Of a DNA stretch of 25,015 bases, positions 1 to 7,268 are shown in pieces. The notes under the pieces were generated by a model. It was given only the letters and a program-made list of their open reading frames with translations, had not been told where the DNA came from and ran no database searches. Source of the stretch: Bacteroidota bacterium (GTDB lineage: Bacteria > Bacteroidota > Bacteroidia > Bacteroidales > B18-G4); NCBI GenBank assembly GCA_003648575.1, contig QMPN01000013.1, positions 1-25,015 of the forward strand. Reading direction: 5' to 3'. Made by a program: the position numbers and the translations under genes. Each line of letters opens with the position of its first letter. Positions within the stretch are counted from its first letter, which is position 1.

Positions 1-405
1 AAAGTCGGAGCCCATGAAATAATCGCTTTTGCTGTCGCTGGAAATTCTTTTTACCTTTTTTAATGCTGGAAGATAAATCCACTGGTCATCGCTTTTGCTT
101 TCATCATCATAAGTCCAGTTCATAAATGATGTGTTTTTAACGTCTGCAGGTGACTGGAAAAACATTATGCTCTTTTCCATGTCGCCCATATCTTTTGTGA
201 ATTGTTTTATTTTTCTGATCCTTTCCTTCCCACTTTTATTGATAAGGGTCATCGTAAGATCTGAGGTTTGGTCTCCTCCAGTTGGGAGATTGTAAACTTT
301 CTCGACGATATCTCTTCCTGTTAGTTCCTGCGCGTGGAGTTGGCTGTTAATCCCACTTGCAATGATAACTGCAGTGAGTATTGATGTAATTTTTAGTGCT
401 TTCAT
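1..405 (-). CDS. LolA-like outer-membrane lipoprotein-sorting protein (C-terminus off the left edge)
   Basis: Reading the minus strand from ATG 405-403 gives 135 open codons up to the window edge. A signal peptide is visible (about residues 1-26, ending near LHAQ). Mature sequence follows with the pattern of the LolA-like family often annotated as outer membrane lipoprotein-sorting protein (COG2834 type): repeated basic/polar strands, then FFQSPADVKNTSFMNW and DDQWIYLPALKKVKRI. It begins 23 bases after the exporter stop codon, so it is very probably the second gene of that unit. In known families such proteins accompany RND/MMPL exporters and are thought to bind lipid-like substrates in the periplasm. 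That role is inferred here. The family call is from pattern recognition and is fairly secure; the substrate is unknown. Confidence 0.85.
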   Translation of the reverse strand, partial: MKALKITSILTAVIIASGINSQLHAQELTGRDIVEKVYNLPTGGDQTSDLTMTLINKSGKERIRKIKQFTKDMGDMEKSIMFFQSPADVKNTSFMNWTYDDESKSDDQWIYLPALKKVKRISSDSKSDYFMGSDF

Positions 406-428
406 TGTTCTTTTATTTAATGATGCAA

Positions 429-2726
429 TTATTTACTTTTCTTAAAATATAATTTTGAAACATTGAGTAAAACCAACATTATAGTTAGTGTACCTACAAA
501 ACTGGTGAACATGTTAAGCGATACCAATGCACCAAGTTCCCGGTTGGGAGGAAATACCGAAAATAGCAATACCAAAAAGCCAGCGATTACTACAATGGCA
601 TTGAACAAAATTGCCCTGCCCGAGTGCGCCATGGTTTTTTGTGCAGTAAGTTCTTTGTCACCAGTTTTTTTAGCATTCACACGATATTGTTCGATAAAGT
701 GAACAGCATAATCAATTCCGATTCCAATCGCAATACTTGATAATAAAGCTGTTGTTGTGCTGAGCGGAATATCCAGAAACCCCATTATCCCAAAACTGAT
801 CAAAGCGGTAATAAGAATTGGGACTGCCCCGATAATTCCCGCTTTGATGTTTTTGAACATAAACGACAAGAGTATGATTACGATAATTATGGACAGTATT
901 AAACTCATGATTTGCCCTTCCAATATTAAATCAGTAAAAATGAGCCCTTTGTAACCACTTCCGGCATATTTCATGCTGATTCCCATTTCTGAGAAGTCGT
1001 CCTCATAAGAATCCATAATGGCAATGGCCGAATTGATGGCTCTTGAATTATCACTTTTTAACTGAAACATTACATTCAGTTTTTCATAATCGTAGTCAAC
1101 TACCTTGTTAAGGTTTTCCGGATCGCCCGACATTTCGTAAAGCAGCAAATACTGGGCTATCATATTCCTGTCGTCAGGGATAGTATTATAGGCCTCATCA
1201 TTGGCATTCATCACTTTGTTCATCCGGTTTATGTAATCTGCAAGAGAAAAAGACGTTCCCACAACTTCGAGATCGTTCTCCAATTGGTTTTGCATTTTAT
1301 CAACCAGTTTCAGGGCTTCCGGATTTTTGAAAGCATCTTTTTCCCCGTCTGCATCTAATATCAGGTTGAGGGAAGTTGTCCCTCCAAAATGCTCGTTGAT
1401 AAATTTATCGGTAAGCACAATCTCGCTATCCTTTTCAAACTTATCCAGGAAGCTGGAGTTGATCCAGATTTTCTGCATACCGAAAACTGACAAGATGATA
1501 ATTACCGCAGTGGTAATAATGGAAACACGTTTATACCTGATAACTTTTAAAGCAAAGTTCTGGTAAAATGTCGAGTTGTTGTTTTTCTTTTTCTTCTTAG
1601 CGTTCTTTAGTTTCGGAAGACCAAAAATCATAATTCCTGCCGGTATTATTACTAATGATAATACCATGGCAACCAATACACCAAAGGCAGTAAAAATTCC
1701 AAAATACTTGATCGGATAAACCTGTGAAGTAAGCAGTGAGATAAAACCAACTGCCGTTGTTATGGAAGTCATTGCCACCGGGCTCCACATGTTCTTAATC
1801 ATATCCGTAACTGCTTCTTTCTTTGTGGCATCGGGATTCTTGCGTTGAAAAAGATGCAAATGGCTGTATAAATGAATACCATCAGCAACCCCGATTGCAA
1901 TGAGCATTACAGGAATCATAGTGGAAACAGCATAAATAGGAATATTTACCATAGCCATTAATCCAAAACTCCAAAGGGTACTGAAAAATACCACTGCCAT
2001 TGTCAGCAAAGTACTCCTGACACTCCTCAACATAAAGTATAAAACGATGGTGATCACCAATAATACAATGGGAACCATCCGTTTCATATCGGCAGGGCCG
2101 AGTAATGCCATAGTGCCTTCCACAATAGGACGGCCTGCAACATGAATTTTAATGTCGTCGGTTTGAAAAGCTGCTACCAGTTCCAGAATTTCGTGGTAAA
2201 ATTCCTGGGTGAAAACATCGTCTCTTATTTCGGCAATGATGACAGTAACCGTTTCATCAGAAGAAACAAGACGTCCATAAACCATTTCATTGTTACGCAC
2301 GTTTTGCTGGAGTACCTTCAGTGTTTCTTCGGTTTTTGGCACCATTTTAAAAAATCGTTTCACATCCATTCCTTCTTCATCACCAACAATATTGTCGGCG
2401 GTATAAAGAGAGGTGACATCTGCTTTTTCGATTTCATCCATTTTTTGCAGCACCTTTGTCAGCTGTTTTAAGCTGTCGAGTGTTGCTGTATTGTAAATGC
2501 CGTTTTTGTTTTCGATGGCAACAATAATTCCGTCGTTGATCCCAAACCATTCTTCGGCCTGATCACTATAAACAAATGCCGGATGATCTTGTGGCATATA
2601 TTTATCCAGGTTGGTTTCCATTTTAGAGTTTTGACTCATGAAATAGAAGAATACAGCACTCAACACTATTGTCAGTGCTATTGAGAGCCACGGCAGGTTT
2701 AGTGATTTTTTTAATAATGTTTCCAT
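429..2726 (-). CDS. RND-family MMPL/HAE3-type inner-membrane exporter
   Basis: The 765-residue protein has the duplicated RND layout: one membrane segment (about 12-30), a periplasmic domain (about 35-210), a block of five segments (about 217-368), then a second copy of the same plan. The halves are joined by a Lys/Asn-rich cytoplasmic linker (about 373-385). Motifs typical of the MMPL/HAE3 branch are present: GVADGIHLYSHL (279-290) and GIGIDYAVHF (668-677), each with the acidic residue in the proton-relay helix. Length fits HAE3 exporters, about 750-900 residues, and is short for a tripartite HAE1 pump. No membrane-fusion protein or TolC gene is adjacent. The partner is the LolA-like protein, suggesting transport of a lipid or hydrophobic compound to the envelope (inference). 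A near-palindrome shared with the tetR promoter sits 6 bases before the ATG, so TetR control is likely. Confidence 0.93.
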   Translation of the reverse strand: METLLKKSLNLPWLSIALTIVLSAVFFYFMSQNSKMETNLDKYMPQDHPAFVYSDQAEEWFGINDGIIVAIENKNGIYNTATLDSLKQLTKVLQKMDEIEKADVTSLYTADNIVGDEEGMDVKRFFKMVPKTEETLKVLQQNVRNNEMVYGRLVSSDETVTVIIAEIRDDVFTQEFYHEILELVAAFQTDDIKIHVAGRPIVEGTMALLGPADMKRMVPIVLLVITIVLYFMLRSVRSTLLTMAVVFFSTLWSFGLMAMVNIPIYAVSTMIPVMLIAIGVADGIHLYSHLHLFQRKNPDATKKEAVTDMIKNMWSPVAMTSITTAVGFISLLTSQVYPIKYFGIFTAFGVLVAMVLSLVIIPAGIMIFGLPKLKNAKKKKKNNNSTFYQNFALKVIRYKRVSIITTAVIIILSVFGMQKIWINSSFLDKFEKDSEIVLTDKFINEHFGGTTSLNLILDADGEKDAFKNPEALKLVDKMQNQLENDLEVVGTSFSLADYINRMNKVMNANDEAYNTIPDDRNMIAQYLLLYEMSGDPENLNKVVDYDYEKLNVMFQLKSDNSRAINSAIAIMDSYEDDFSEMGISMKYAGSGYKGLIFTDLILEGQIMSLILSIIIVIILLSFMFKNIKAGIIGAVPILITALISFGIMGFLDIPLSTTTALLSSIAIGIGIDYAVHFIEQYRVNAKKTGDKELTAQKTMAHSGRAILFNAIVVIAGFLVLLFSVFPPNRELGALVSLNMFTSFVGTLTIMLVLLNVSKLYFKKSK

Positions 2727-2732
2727 TTTATT

Positions 2733-2751
2733 GTTAGTTAGTATTAACTAT
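2733..2751. promoter_or_regulatory. Candidate TetR operator upstream of the RND exporter
   Basis: The plus strand reads GTTAGTTAGTATTAACTAT and contains the perfect inverted repeat TAGTTA-GTAT-TAACTA (2735-2750). It matches the site inside the tetR promoter at 17 of 19 positions when that site is read on the minus strand. It lies 6 bases upstream of the exporter ATG and just after the terminator that closes the tetR-cupin unit. No clean TTTG/TAnnTTTG promoter could be placed around it, so the exporter promoter remains unresolved. That TetR binds here is inference. Confidence 0.6.
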
Positions 2752-2763
2752 ATTTTGATTTAT

Positions 2764-2790
2764 AAAAAAAGGCTTGATCAAGCCTTTTTT
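2764..2790 (-). terminator. Rho-independent terminator after the cupin gene
   Basis: The 14-base self-complementary core GGCTTGATCAAGCC (2771-2784) is flanked by seven A on the left and six T on the right. On the minus strand this gives a stem followed by a U-run, 18 bases after the cupin stop. It separates the tetR-cupin unit from the exporter, so the exporter needs its own promoter. The symmetry makes it functional in both directions in principle. Confidence 0.85.
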
Positions 2791-2808
2791 ATTTGGTAAC
2801 TATCTTTT

Positions 2809-3147
2809 TTATAAAACTTTTGTAGCTGTGGTTGGACGTGGGGCTTTCACAACCAAAATACGCACGATTGAATCCGTATTGTTATAAATACAATGAACAA
2901 TATCCCTGGGGCTTTCAACCAGGCTGTTGGTTTCAACTCTTTTCTTTTCTTCTCCAACAAGCACATCGGGTGTTCCTTCAATAACAAAGAAAAAGACATC
3001 AACGGGTGTGATGTGAGGTTTGAGACTTTGTCCTGGATTGAGTTGCATATGCACTGCCTGTGCCGATTCCTTATTATAAATCATACGTGCATCAACCTGG
3101 TGTACATTCTCTTTAATTGGTGTTTCTGAAACAGCTGTAATATTCAT
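2809..3147 (-). CDS. Small single-domain cupin protein
   Basis: The 112-residue protein is about the size of one cupin_2 barrel. The first cupin motif is visible as LKPHITPVDVFFFVIEGTPDV (42-62), with a possible metal ligand at His45 and the conserved Glu57-Gly58. The second motif includes SPRDIVHCIYN with His85. There is no signal peptide, so it should be cytoplasmic. The gene starts 12 bases after the tetR stop, so the two are almost certainly co-transcribed from the tetR promoter, and a strong terminator follows. Cupins of this size may be metal-dependent enzymes or small-molecule binding proteins; the sequence does not say which. Its place beside a TetR regulator suggests a role in sensing or modifying the compound handled by the exporter (inference). 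Confidence 0.85.
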   Translation of the reverse strand: MNITAVSETPIKENVHQVDARMIYNKESAQAVHMQLNPGQSLKPHITPVDVFFFVIEGTPDVLVGEEKKRVETNSLVESPRDIVHCIYNNTDSIVRILVVKAPRPTTATKVL

Positions 3148-3159
3148 TTTTTCGTTTTT

Positions 3160-3756
3160 TTAGTTTAGATTAATCTCCGGACAAGCAAGAATTTTATCCA
3201 GACCTATTATTAATTTTCTACCTTCATTATTGAGATCAAAATTATGCTTGATAATGTACCAGCGTTTAACAAGTAATCTCAATGAGCCCATAATGATCAG
3301 TGCCAGGGTTTTTACTTCAATGTCCTTTCGTACATTTTTCTCCTCCTGACCTCTTGCAATAATATACTCGATTGTTTGGGCATGCATATTCATTATCTCA
3401 CTTATCTTCAGTTTGAGTAATTCTTCGTTTTTAAATATTTCTTCTGAAAAAATTACTGACACCATGGAAGGTGTTTCTGAAAATAGATCTAACATACGTG
3501 AAAACATAAAATCAATCTTCTCATGTGCAGTTCCTTCGAAAGTCTTCATCAATTCTGATAGCATCTCTGCCATCTCTTTAAAGTTATTCAAAATACTAAG
3601 AAGAATTTCTGTTTTACTTTCAAAATGCCTGTAAATTCCTGGTTCAGAAATTCCAATTGCTTTGGATAGATTTTTTATGGTAAATCCCTGGATCCCTTTA
3701 CTAGCGATAAGTTCCATTGAACTTTCAATTATTTGTATTTGTCTTTCTGTCTGCAT
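3160..3756 (-). CDS. TetR/AcrR-family transcriptional regulator
   Basis: The 198-residue protein has the classic TetR N-terminus: a first helix (RQIQIIESSMELIASKG) and a helix-turn-helix at about 27-47 containing IKNLSKAIGISEPGIYRHFE. A divergent all-helical ligand-binding domain (about 55-190) follows. Its own promoter shows a TTTG-N19-TAnnTTcG arrangement with a near-palindrome in the spacer, which fits autoregulation. The same site reappears before the RND exporter, the usual target class of TetR repressors. The inducer cannot be told from the sequence. ATG 3756-3754 is chosen because it places the helix-turn-helix at the usual distance from the N-terminus. Confidence 0.95.
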   Translation of the reverse strand: MQTERQIQIIESSMELIASKGIQGFTIKNLSKAIGISEPGIYRHFESKTEILLSILNNFKEMAEMLSELMKTFEGTAHEKIDFMFSRMLDLFSETPSMVSVIFSEEIFKNEELLKLKISEIMNMHAQTIEYIIARGQEEKNVRKDIEVKTLALIIMGSLRLLVKRWYIIKHNFDLNNEGRKLIIGLDKILACPEINLN

Positions 3757-3774
3757 TTTAAATTAAGTATGACA

Positions 3775-3805
3775 CGAAGATAGTTAATATTCACTAACAT
3801 GCAAA
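3775..3805 (-). promoter_or_regulatory. Promoter of the tetR-cupin unit (Bacteroidota sigma type)
   Basis: On the minus strand TTTG (3805-3802) is followed by a 19-base spacer and TATCTTCG (3782-3775), close to the Bacteroidota consensus TTTG-N19-21-TAnnTTTG. The start codon begins 18 bases further on, so the leader would be short. The spacer is almost exactly filled by the candidate operator. Confidence 0.7.
3780..3798. promoter_or_regulatory. Candidate TetR operator within the tetR promoter
   Basis: The minus strand reads GTTAGTGAATATTAACTAT, with imperfect dyad symmetry (GTTA...TAAC). It spans the promoter spacer and the first bases of the -7 element, so binding would block RNA polymerase. 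It matches the site upstream of the exporter at 17 of 19 positions. This is strong evidence of a shared regulator; the identity of the regulator is inferred. Confidence 0.65.
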
Positions 3806-3948
3806 TATTTTCAAATAATTTCTGTAATCCCAAAGTACATGCGAAATATGCTCCTCCCACGCCCGAAGGGCTTAGGATGGCGATAAAATGTAGAATGGAA
3901 AATGAAACACTGGTTCAACAAATTAAGGTAAAATGAGATTTAAGAAGC

Positions 3949-3974
3949 GGAAGGGGAAGGGGAAGGGGAAGGGG
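3949..3974 (+). repeat. (GGGGAA)n tandem repeat with G-quadruplex form
   Basis: Four runs of four G (3953-3956, 3959-3962, 3965-3968, 3971-3974) are separated by AA and preceded by GGAA, giving a six-base period. This meets the usual four-run short-loop pattern for an intramolecular G-quadruplex on the plus strand. Confidence 0.9.
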
Positions 3975-4046
3975 AGATAAGATAGAAGATTGGCTTCGCC
4001 GAGCTCCGCTTCACTCCGGTTGCGCGATAGAAGATAGAAGAAGTTC

Positions 4047-4062
4047 CCCAGCACCCAGCACC
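4047..4062 (-). repeat. Short post-stop direct repeat (copy 1)
   Basis: On the minus strand, GGTGCTGGGTGCTGGG follows the rluD-like stop codon with no gap. The same motif with two C/T changes follows the stop codon of the peptidase gene near 22392, in the same orientation relative to that gene. Confidence 0.6.
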
Positions 4063-5088
4063 TTATTCTTTCTGATGAACCACATAATGCTCCCACTTTT
4101 CGATGACTTCTGTCATATCGGCGGGCACATCGGAATCGAAGAACATATATTCACCGCTGATGGGATGTTTCAGTCCCAGCGAACGTGCATGCAGAGCCTG
4201 GCGGGGCAAGGCAGAGAAGCAGTTTTTGATAAACTGCCGGTATTTCGTAAAGGTTGTGCCCTTGAGTATCTGATCGCCACCATAGGAGGCATCATTGAAG
4301 AGCGGGTGTTTGATATATTTCAGGTGGGCCCTGATCTGGTGCGTTCTTCCGGTCTCGAGGGTACATTCTATCATGGTAACATAACCGAACCTTTCCAACA
4401 CCTTCCAATGTGTAACTGCATGTTTTCCGGTTTCTCCATCCGGGTATACGGTCATGATCTTACGGTTGTTCTTATGGCGTGCCAGGTTTCCTGCGATGGT
4501 ACCTTCATCTTCTTCCATGTCACCCCATACCAGTGCGGTGTATTTTCGGTCGATGGTATGGTCGAAAAACTCCTTGGCCAGTCTGGTCTGAGCCAACTCG
4601 TTCTTGGCCACCAGCATGATGCCCGAAGTGTCCTTATCGATCCTGTGTACCAGGTAAGACTGAGCCTCTTCATTTCCACTCTGCTGGCGGAGGTAATAGG
4701 TCAGCGCGTTGACGAGGGTACCTGTGAAATTGCCGTAAGCGGGATGCACCACCATGCCGGCTTTCTTGTTCACCAGCATAATATGATCATCCTCAAAAAC
4801 AATATCGACAGGAATATCTTCGGGAATGATCACGGTATCCCTTGGAGGTTCAGTGAGAACAATGGTGATCACATCGCCGGGCCTGACCTTATAATTCTGC
4901 TTGACAGCCTTGTCGTTGACAAGTATGCTGCCCGCAGCGGCGGCTTGCTGGATCTTATTTCTGGATGCATTCTGGATCTTAGCCATCAGGAACTTGTCGA
5001 TCCTTAGCGCTCCCTGCCCGGGATCTGCTACGAAACGATGATGTTCAAAAAGGTCTTGTTCCTGGTCGTTAATTTCTTCGAGAGGCAT
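4063..5088 (-). CDS. rluD: RluA/RluD-family 23S rRNA pseudouridine synthase
   Basis: The 341-residue protein has an N-terminal S4 RNA-binding domain (about 27-85, including IDKFLMAK and VKQNYKVRPGD). The RluA catalytic domain follows (about 95-300). The signature HRIDKDTSGIMLVAK is at 148-162, with Asp151 as the catalytic aspartate. Later family motifs are also visible, such as ETGRTHQIRAHL and HPLFNDASYGG. The domain order and length match RluD, which isomerises uridines in helix 69 of 23S rRNA. Exact target specificity cannot be read from sequence alone, so the symbol is provisional. The start is 4 bases after the T9SS-protein stop codon, so this is the last gene of the PASTA operon. Confidence 0.95.
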   Translation of the reverse strand: MPLEEINDQEQDLFEHHRFVADPGQGALRIDKFLMAKIQNASRNKIQQAAAAGSILVNDKAVKQNYKVRPGDVITIVLTEPPRDTVIIPEDIPVDIVFEDDHIMLVNKKAGMVVHPAYGNFTGTLVNALTYYLRQQSGNEEAQSYLVHRIDKDTSGIMLVAKNELAQTRLAKEFFDHTIDRKYTALVWGDMEEDEGTIAGNLARHKNNRKIMTVYPDGETGKHAVTHWKVLERFGYVTMIECTLETGRTHQIRAHLKYIKHPLFNDASYGGDQILKGTTFTKYRQFIKNCFSALPRQALHARSLGLKHPISGEYMFFDSDVPADMTEVIEKWEHYVVHQKE

Positions 5089-5092
5089 GTGC

Positions 5093-7243
5093 CTATTTAT
5101 TAATGATGATCTTATGCATATGGTTGATGCTGCCTGTTCCGTCGTGAATATGCACGATATAGAACCCCTGTGGCAGTGCAGCTGTGCTAATGCTATTTGT
5201 AAAGGGAACCTTGATCATTTTACGTCCCAGCATATCATAAATATTGATGGTAGTACCTGAGCGTTCCAGGTCGAAGCCTGAAACCACGCTGTTGTCGATA
5301 TGCAATGTTCCATTATTCACCGGGTTGGGATATATGTTCCAGCTTTCTTCGGGAAGAAGTTCTTCCACACTGAATGGATCATAATAATAGAACAATAGCG
5401 GCCGCATCATCAGGGAGCCTTGCATCAGTGATTGTTCCCAATTATTCGATGTATTGTAATACAGAAACTCTGACGCATCATTATGAGTATCGAAACCTAC
5501 GTTTAAAATGTCGGCAGTGGTTTGCTCAAAGCCAATGAAGAAGGTTCCGATCAAGGCCAAAGGAGGGTTAATCTCATAGATTTGCATGCGGTTGAGGGCT
5601 TCGCTGAACTTGGGCTTCAGGTCTTCCTGCTCCCAGATCACATTGCCCGGTTTACCGTTATTGTTATCCCACACTTTCATGGTGAAGAAATTGTCGTTCT
5701 GGTCGTTTTGTACCCGGTTGAAGAACATCGCAACACCCCTTAATGTGTCTGCAATGTTCAGTGTGAACCTGTATCCAACCTGTCCTCCGGCAATACTCAG
5801 TCCGTAACCCGCTTCCGGGGTGCCGTCGTCATATGCGTAGTAGTTATAAAACTTCTGAATGAAATGTATTGTATCTCCTAAGTTGGGGTTGCTCTGGTCG
5901 TGGATGACGTGCCTGACCATATAGCTCGAACTGTCGGCATCGGCATTCAATGGGAAGAGGAAATCCCTTGGCGGGCAGGCATGCTGGGGTACATTCGAAC
6001 AACTCTGGTAGCCTGTCTTGAAGAATGGGTATAGATTGGCAAAACCTCCATTGTAGGTGTGTGAATAGCTGGCACCGCGTTGATCGATCAGGTATTCGTA
6101 ATACACGTTAAAGGTATCTGCACTCAGGTTGGTGATGTATAACTTCACCGAGTCCTTGAGCTGATTGGTTGGGTCGTTACGGTATTGCCGCAAAGGCATG
6201 GCCGTAAAATTAGTAAGGAAAGAAGGAGCACGCTCTGCAAAGGTGATATGCCGGTAGCTTGTGTCGGCATTCGAGCGATCTACATTCAGATAGATGTAAT
6301 CAATATTCCATTGATCGCAATTGCTTTTCCAACTGGGGTTGATGTCGCTGGCAAGGCTTGCATAATTGTAAAAGCGGTAATAAAAATATTTTTTCAGATA
6401 TTTAAGGCTGTCTGTAATAGGGATCATTACCTGGCGGGAATAGGTATTATAACGCTGAAAAAAAGTGTCGATACGCATTCCTTCAGAAGACCAGATATAT
6501 TCCCATTCAATGCCGGGTTCAAAGATGGAATCGCAAGGAAGGGTGATCATGTCATCCCACGTGATCGTATCATAATTGATCATATATACGCCCGGTGTGC
6601 ATTGTGGAGGCGCATAAATAGTATCGAAAGGCCATATGGTGTCGTTGGGATCCAGCAGGTAATCGCTCGCAGGGATGCTGATGGAATCCATATAGGCAAA
6701 TACTGAGTCTCCATCGAAATACCCGAATTCCAATACCAGCGAATCATAAGACTCCGGTGGGTTACCACGTCCCTGTGGCTGATAAAAGAAACTGAAATAC
6801 AGTGAATCGGCGACGGTAATGGCACGTGTTTCATTGGTAAGATAAAGGGTGTCGAGGCGTATCGGCCTGGAGGTCAAATGGTCCGCTATAAAAGGGAACA
6901 TGCTTGCATCGGGGTAGATGTTGCCATGATCATCGATGGCATCAAGGGTGGCGGCGCCGATGTTTACCGACCTGTATGGAAAATCATCATTAATGAAGGC
7001 ATCGCGGTCGCTGAAAAGGGCCGTGTCGGGGAAGATAATGTCCGTATGAAAATCATCAAATATAGGGAGATGTATGGGGACGGGGAAAATTACTTCCTTC
7101 CCCTGTGGCTGGTTCAATACCTCATTGTTCTTGATCTCATACTTGATCACCGGGTTGGTGTTCAGCCCGGAAAGTTGCTCCTGTCCAAAGGTATTGAACT
7201 GTATTAAAAGGGCCCCGATAAGTAAAAGTATATATCGTTTCAT
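5093..7243 (-). CDS. T9SS type A sorting-domain protein of unknown function
   Basis: The 716-residue protein begins with a signal peptide (about 1-20, ending near NTFG). It ends with a T9SS type A C-terminal domain (about 635-716): NIYPNP at 636-641, then INIYDMLGRKM and LPQGFYIVHI, and a short basic tail. It should cross the inner membrane by Sec, pass the outer membrane by T9SS, and be released or anchored at the surface. The mature region is rich in Asp, Tyr and Asn and contains paired cysteines, but no catalytic motif was recognised. The gene sits between the PASTA gene (25-base gap) and rluD (4-base gap), so it is co-transcribed with them. This exported protein embedded in a cell-wall/rRNA operon has no obvious functional reason. 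Function unknown. Confidence 0.9.
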   Translation of the reverse strand: MKRYILLLIGALLIQFNTFGQEQLSGLNTNPVIKYEIKNNEVLNQPQGKEVIFPVPIHLPIFDDFHTDIIFPDTALFSDRDAFINDDFPYRSVNIGAATLDAIDDHGNIYPDASMFPFIADHLTSRPIRLDTLYLTNETRAITVADSLYFSFFYQPQGRGNPPESYDSLVLEFGYFDGDSVFAYMDSISIPASDYLLDPNDTIWPFDTIYAPPQCTPGVYMINYDTITWDDMITLPCDSIFEPGIEWEYIWSSEGMRIDTFFQRYNTYSRQVMIPITDSLKYLKKYFYYRFYNYASLASDINPSWKSNCDQWNIDYIYLNVDRSNADTSYRHITFAERAPSFLTNFTAMPLRQYRNDPTNQLKDSVKLYITNLSADTFNVYYEYLIDQRGASYSHTYNGGFANLYPFFKTGYQSCSNVPQHACPPRDFLFPLNADADSSSYMVRHVIHDQSNPNLGDTIHFIQKFYNYYAYDDGTPEAGYGLSIAGGQVGYRFTLNIADTLRGVAMFFNRVQNDQNDNFFTMKVWDNNNGKPGNVIWEQEDLKPKFSEALNRMQIYEINPPLALIGTFFIGFEQTTADILNVGFDTHNDASEFLYYNTSNNWEQSLMQGSLMMRPLLFYYYDPFSVEELLPEESWNIYPNPVNNGTLHIDNSVVSGFDLERSGTTINIYDMLGRKMIKVPFTNSISTAALPQGFYIVHIHDGTGSINHMHKIIINK

Positions 7244-7268
7244 TCTTTATCTGATTCTTTTATTCTTA

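Larger units (their letters stand above)
3806..4062. other. Intergenic region between tetR promoter and rluD-like gene
   Basis: No credible gene was found here. The stretch contains a short hairpin (GCCC-GAA-GGGC, 3861-3871), a six-base-period G-rich repeat (3949-3974), copies of GATAGAAGA (3981-3989 and 4026-4040), and a GC-rich segment between them. The right end abuts the stop codon of the pseudouridine synthase gene with a 16-base repeat. It resembles decayed or repeat-derived non-coding DNA. No U-tailed terminator is evident for the gene ending at 4063. Confidence 0.6.

Noticed and set aside
4075..5007. A 310-codon plus-strand open frame opposite the pseudouridine synthase gene
   Set aside because: The minus-strand protein has complete RluD motifs; the plus-strand product has no recognisable motif, no signal or domain, and is an antisense shadow.
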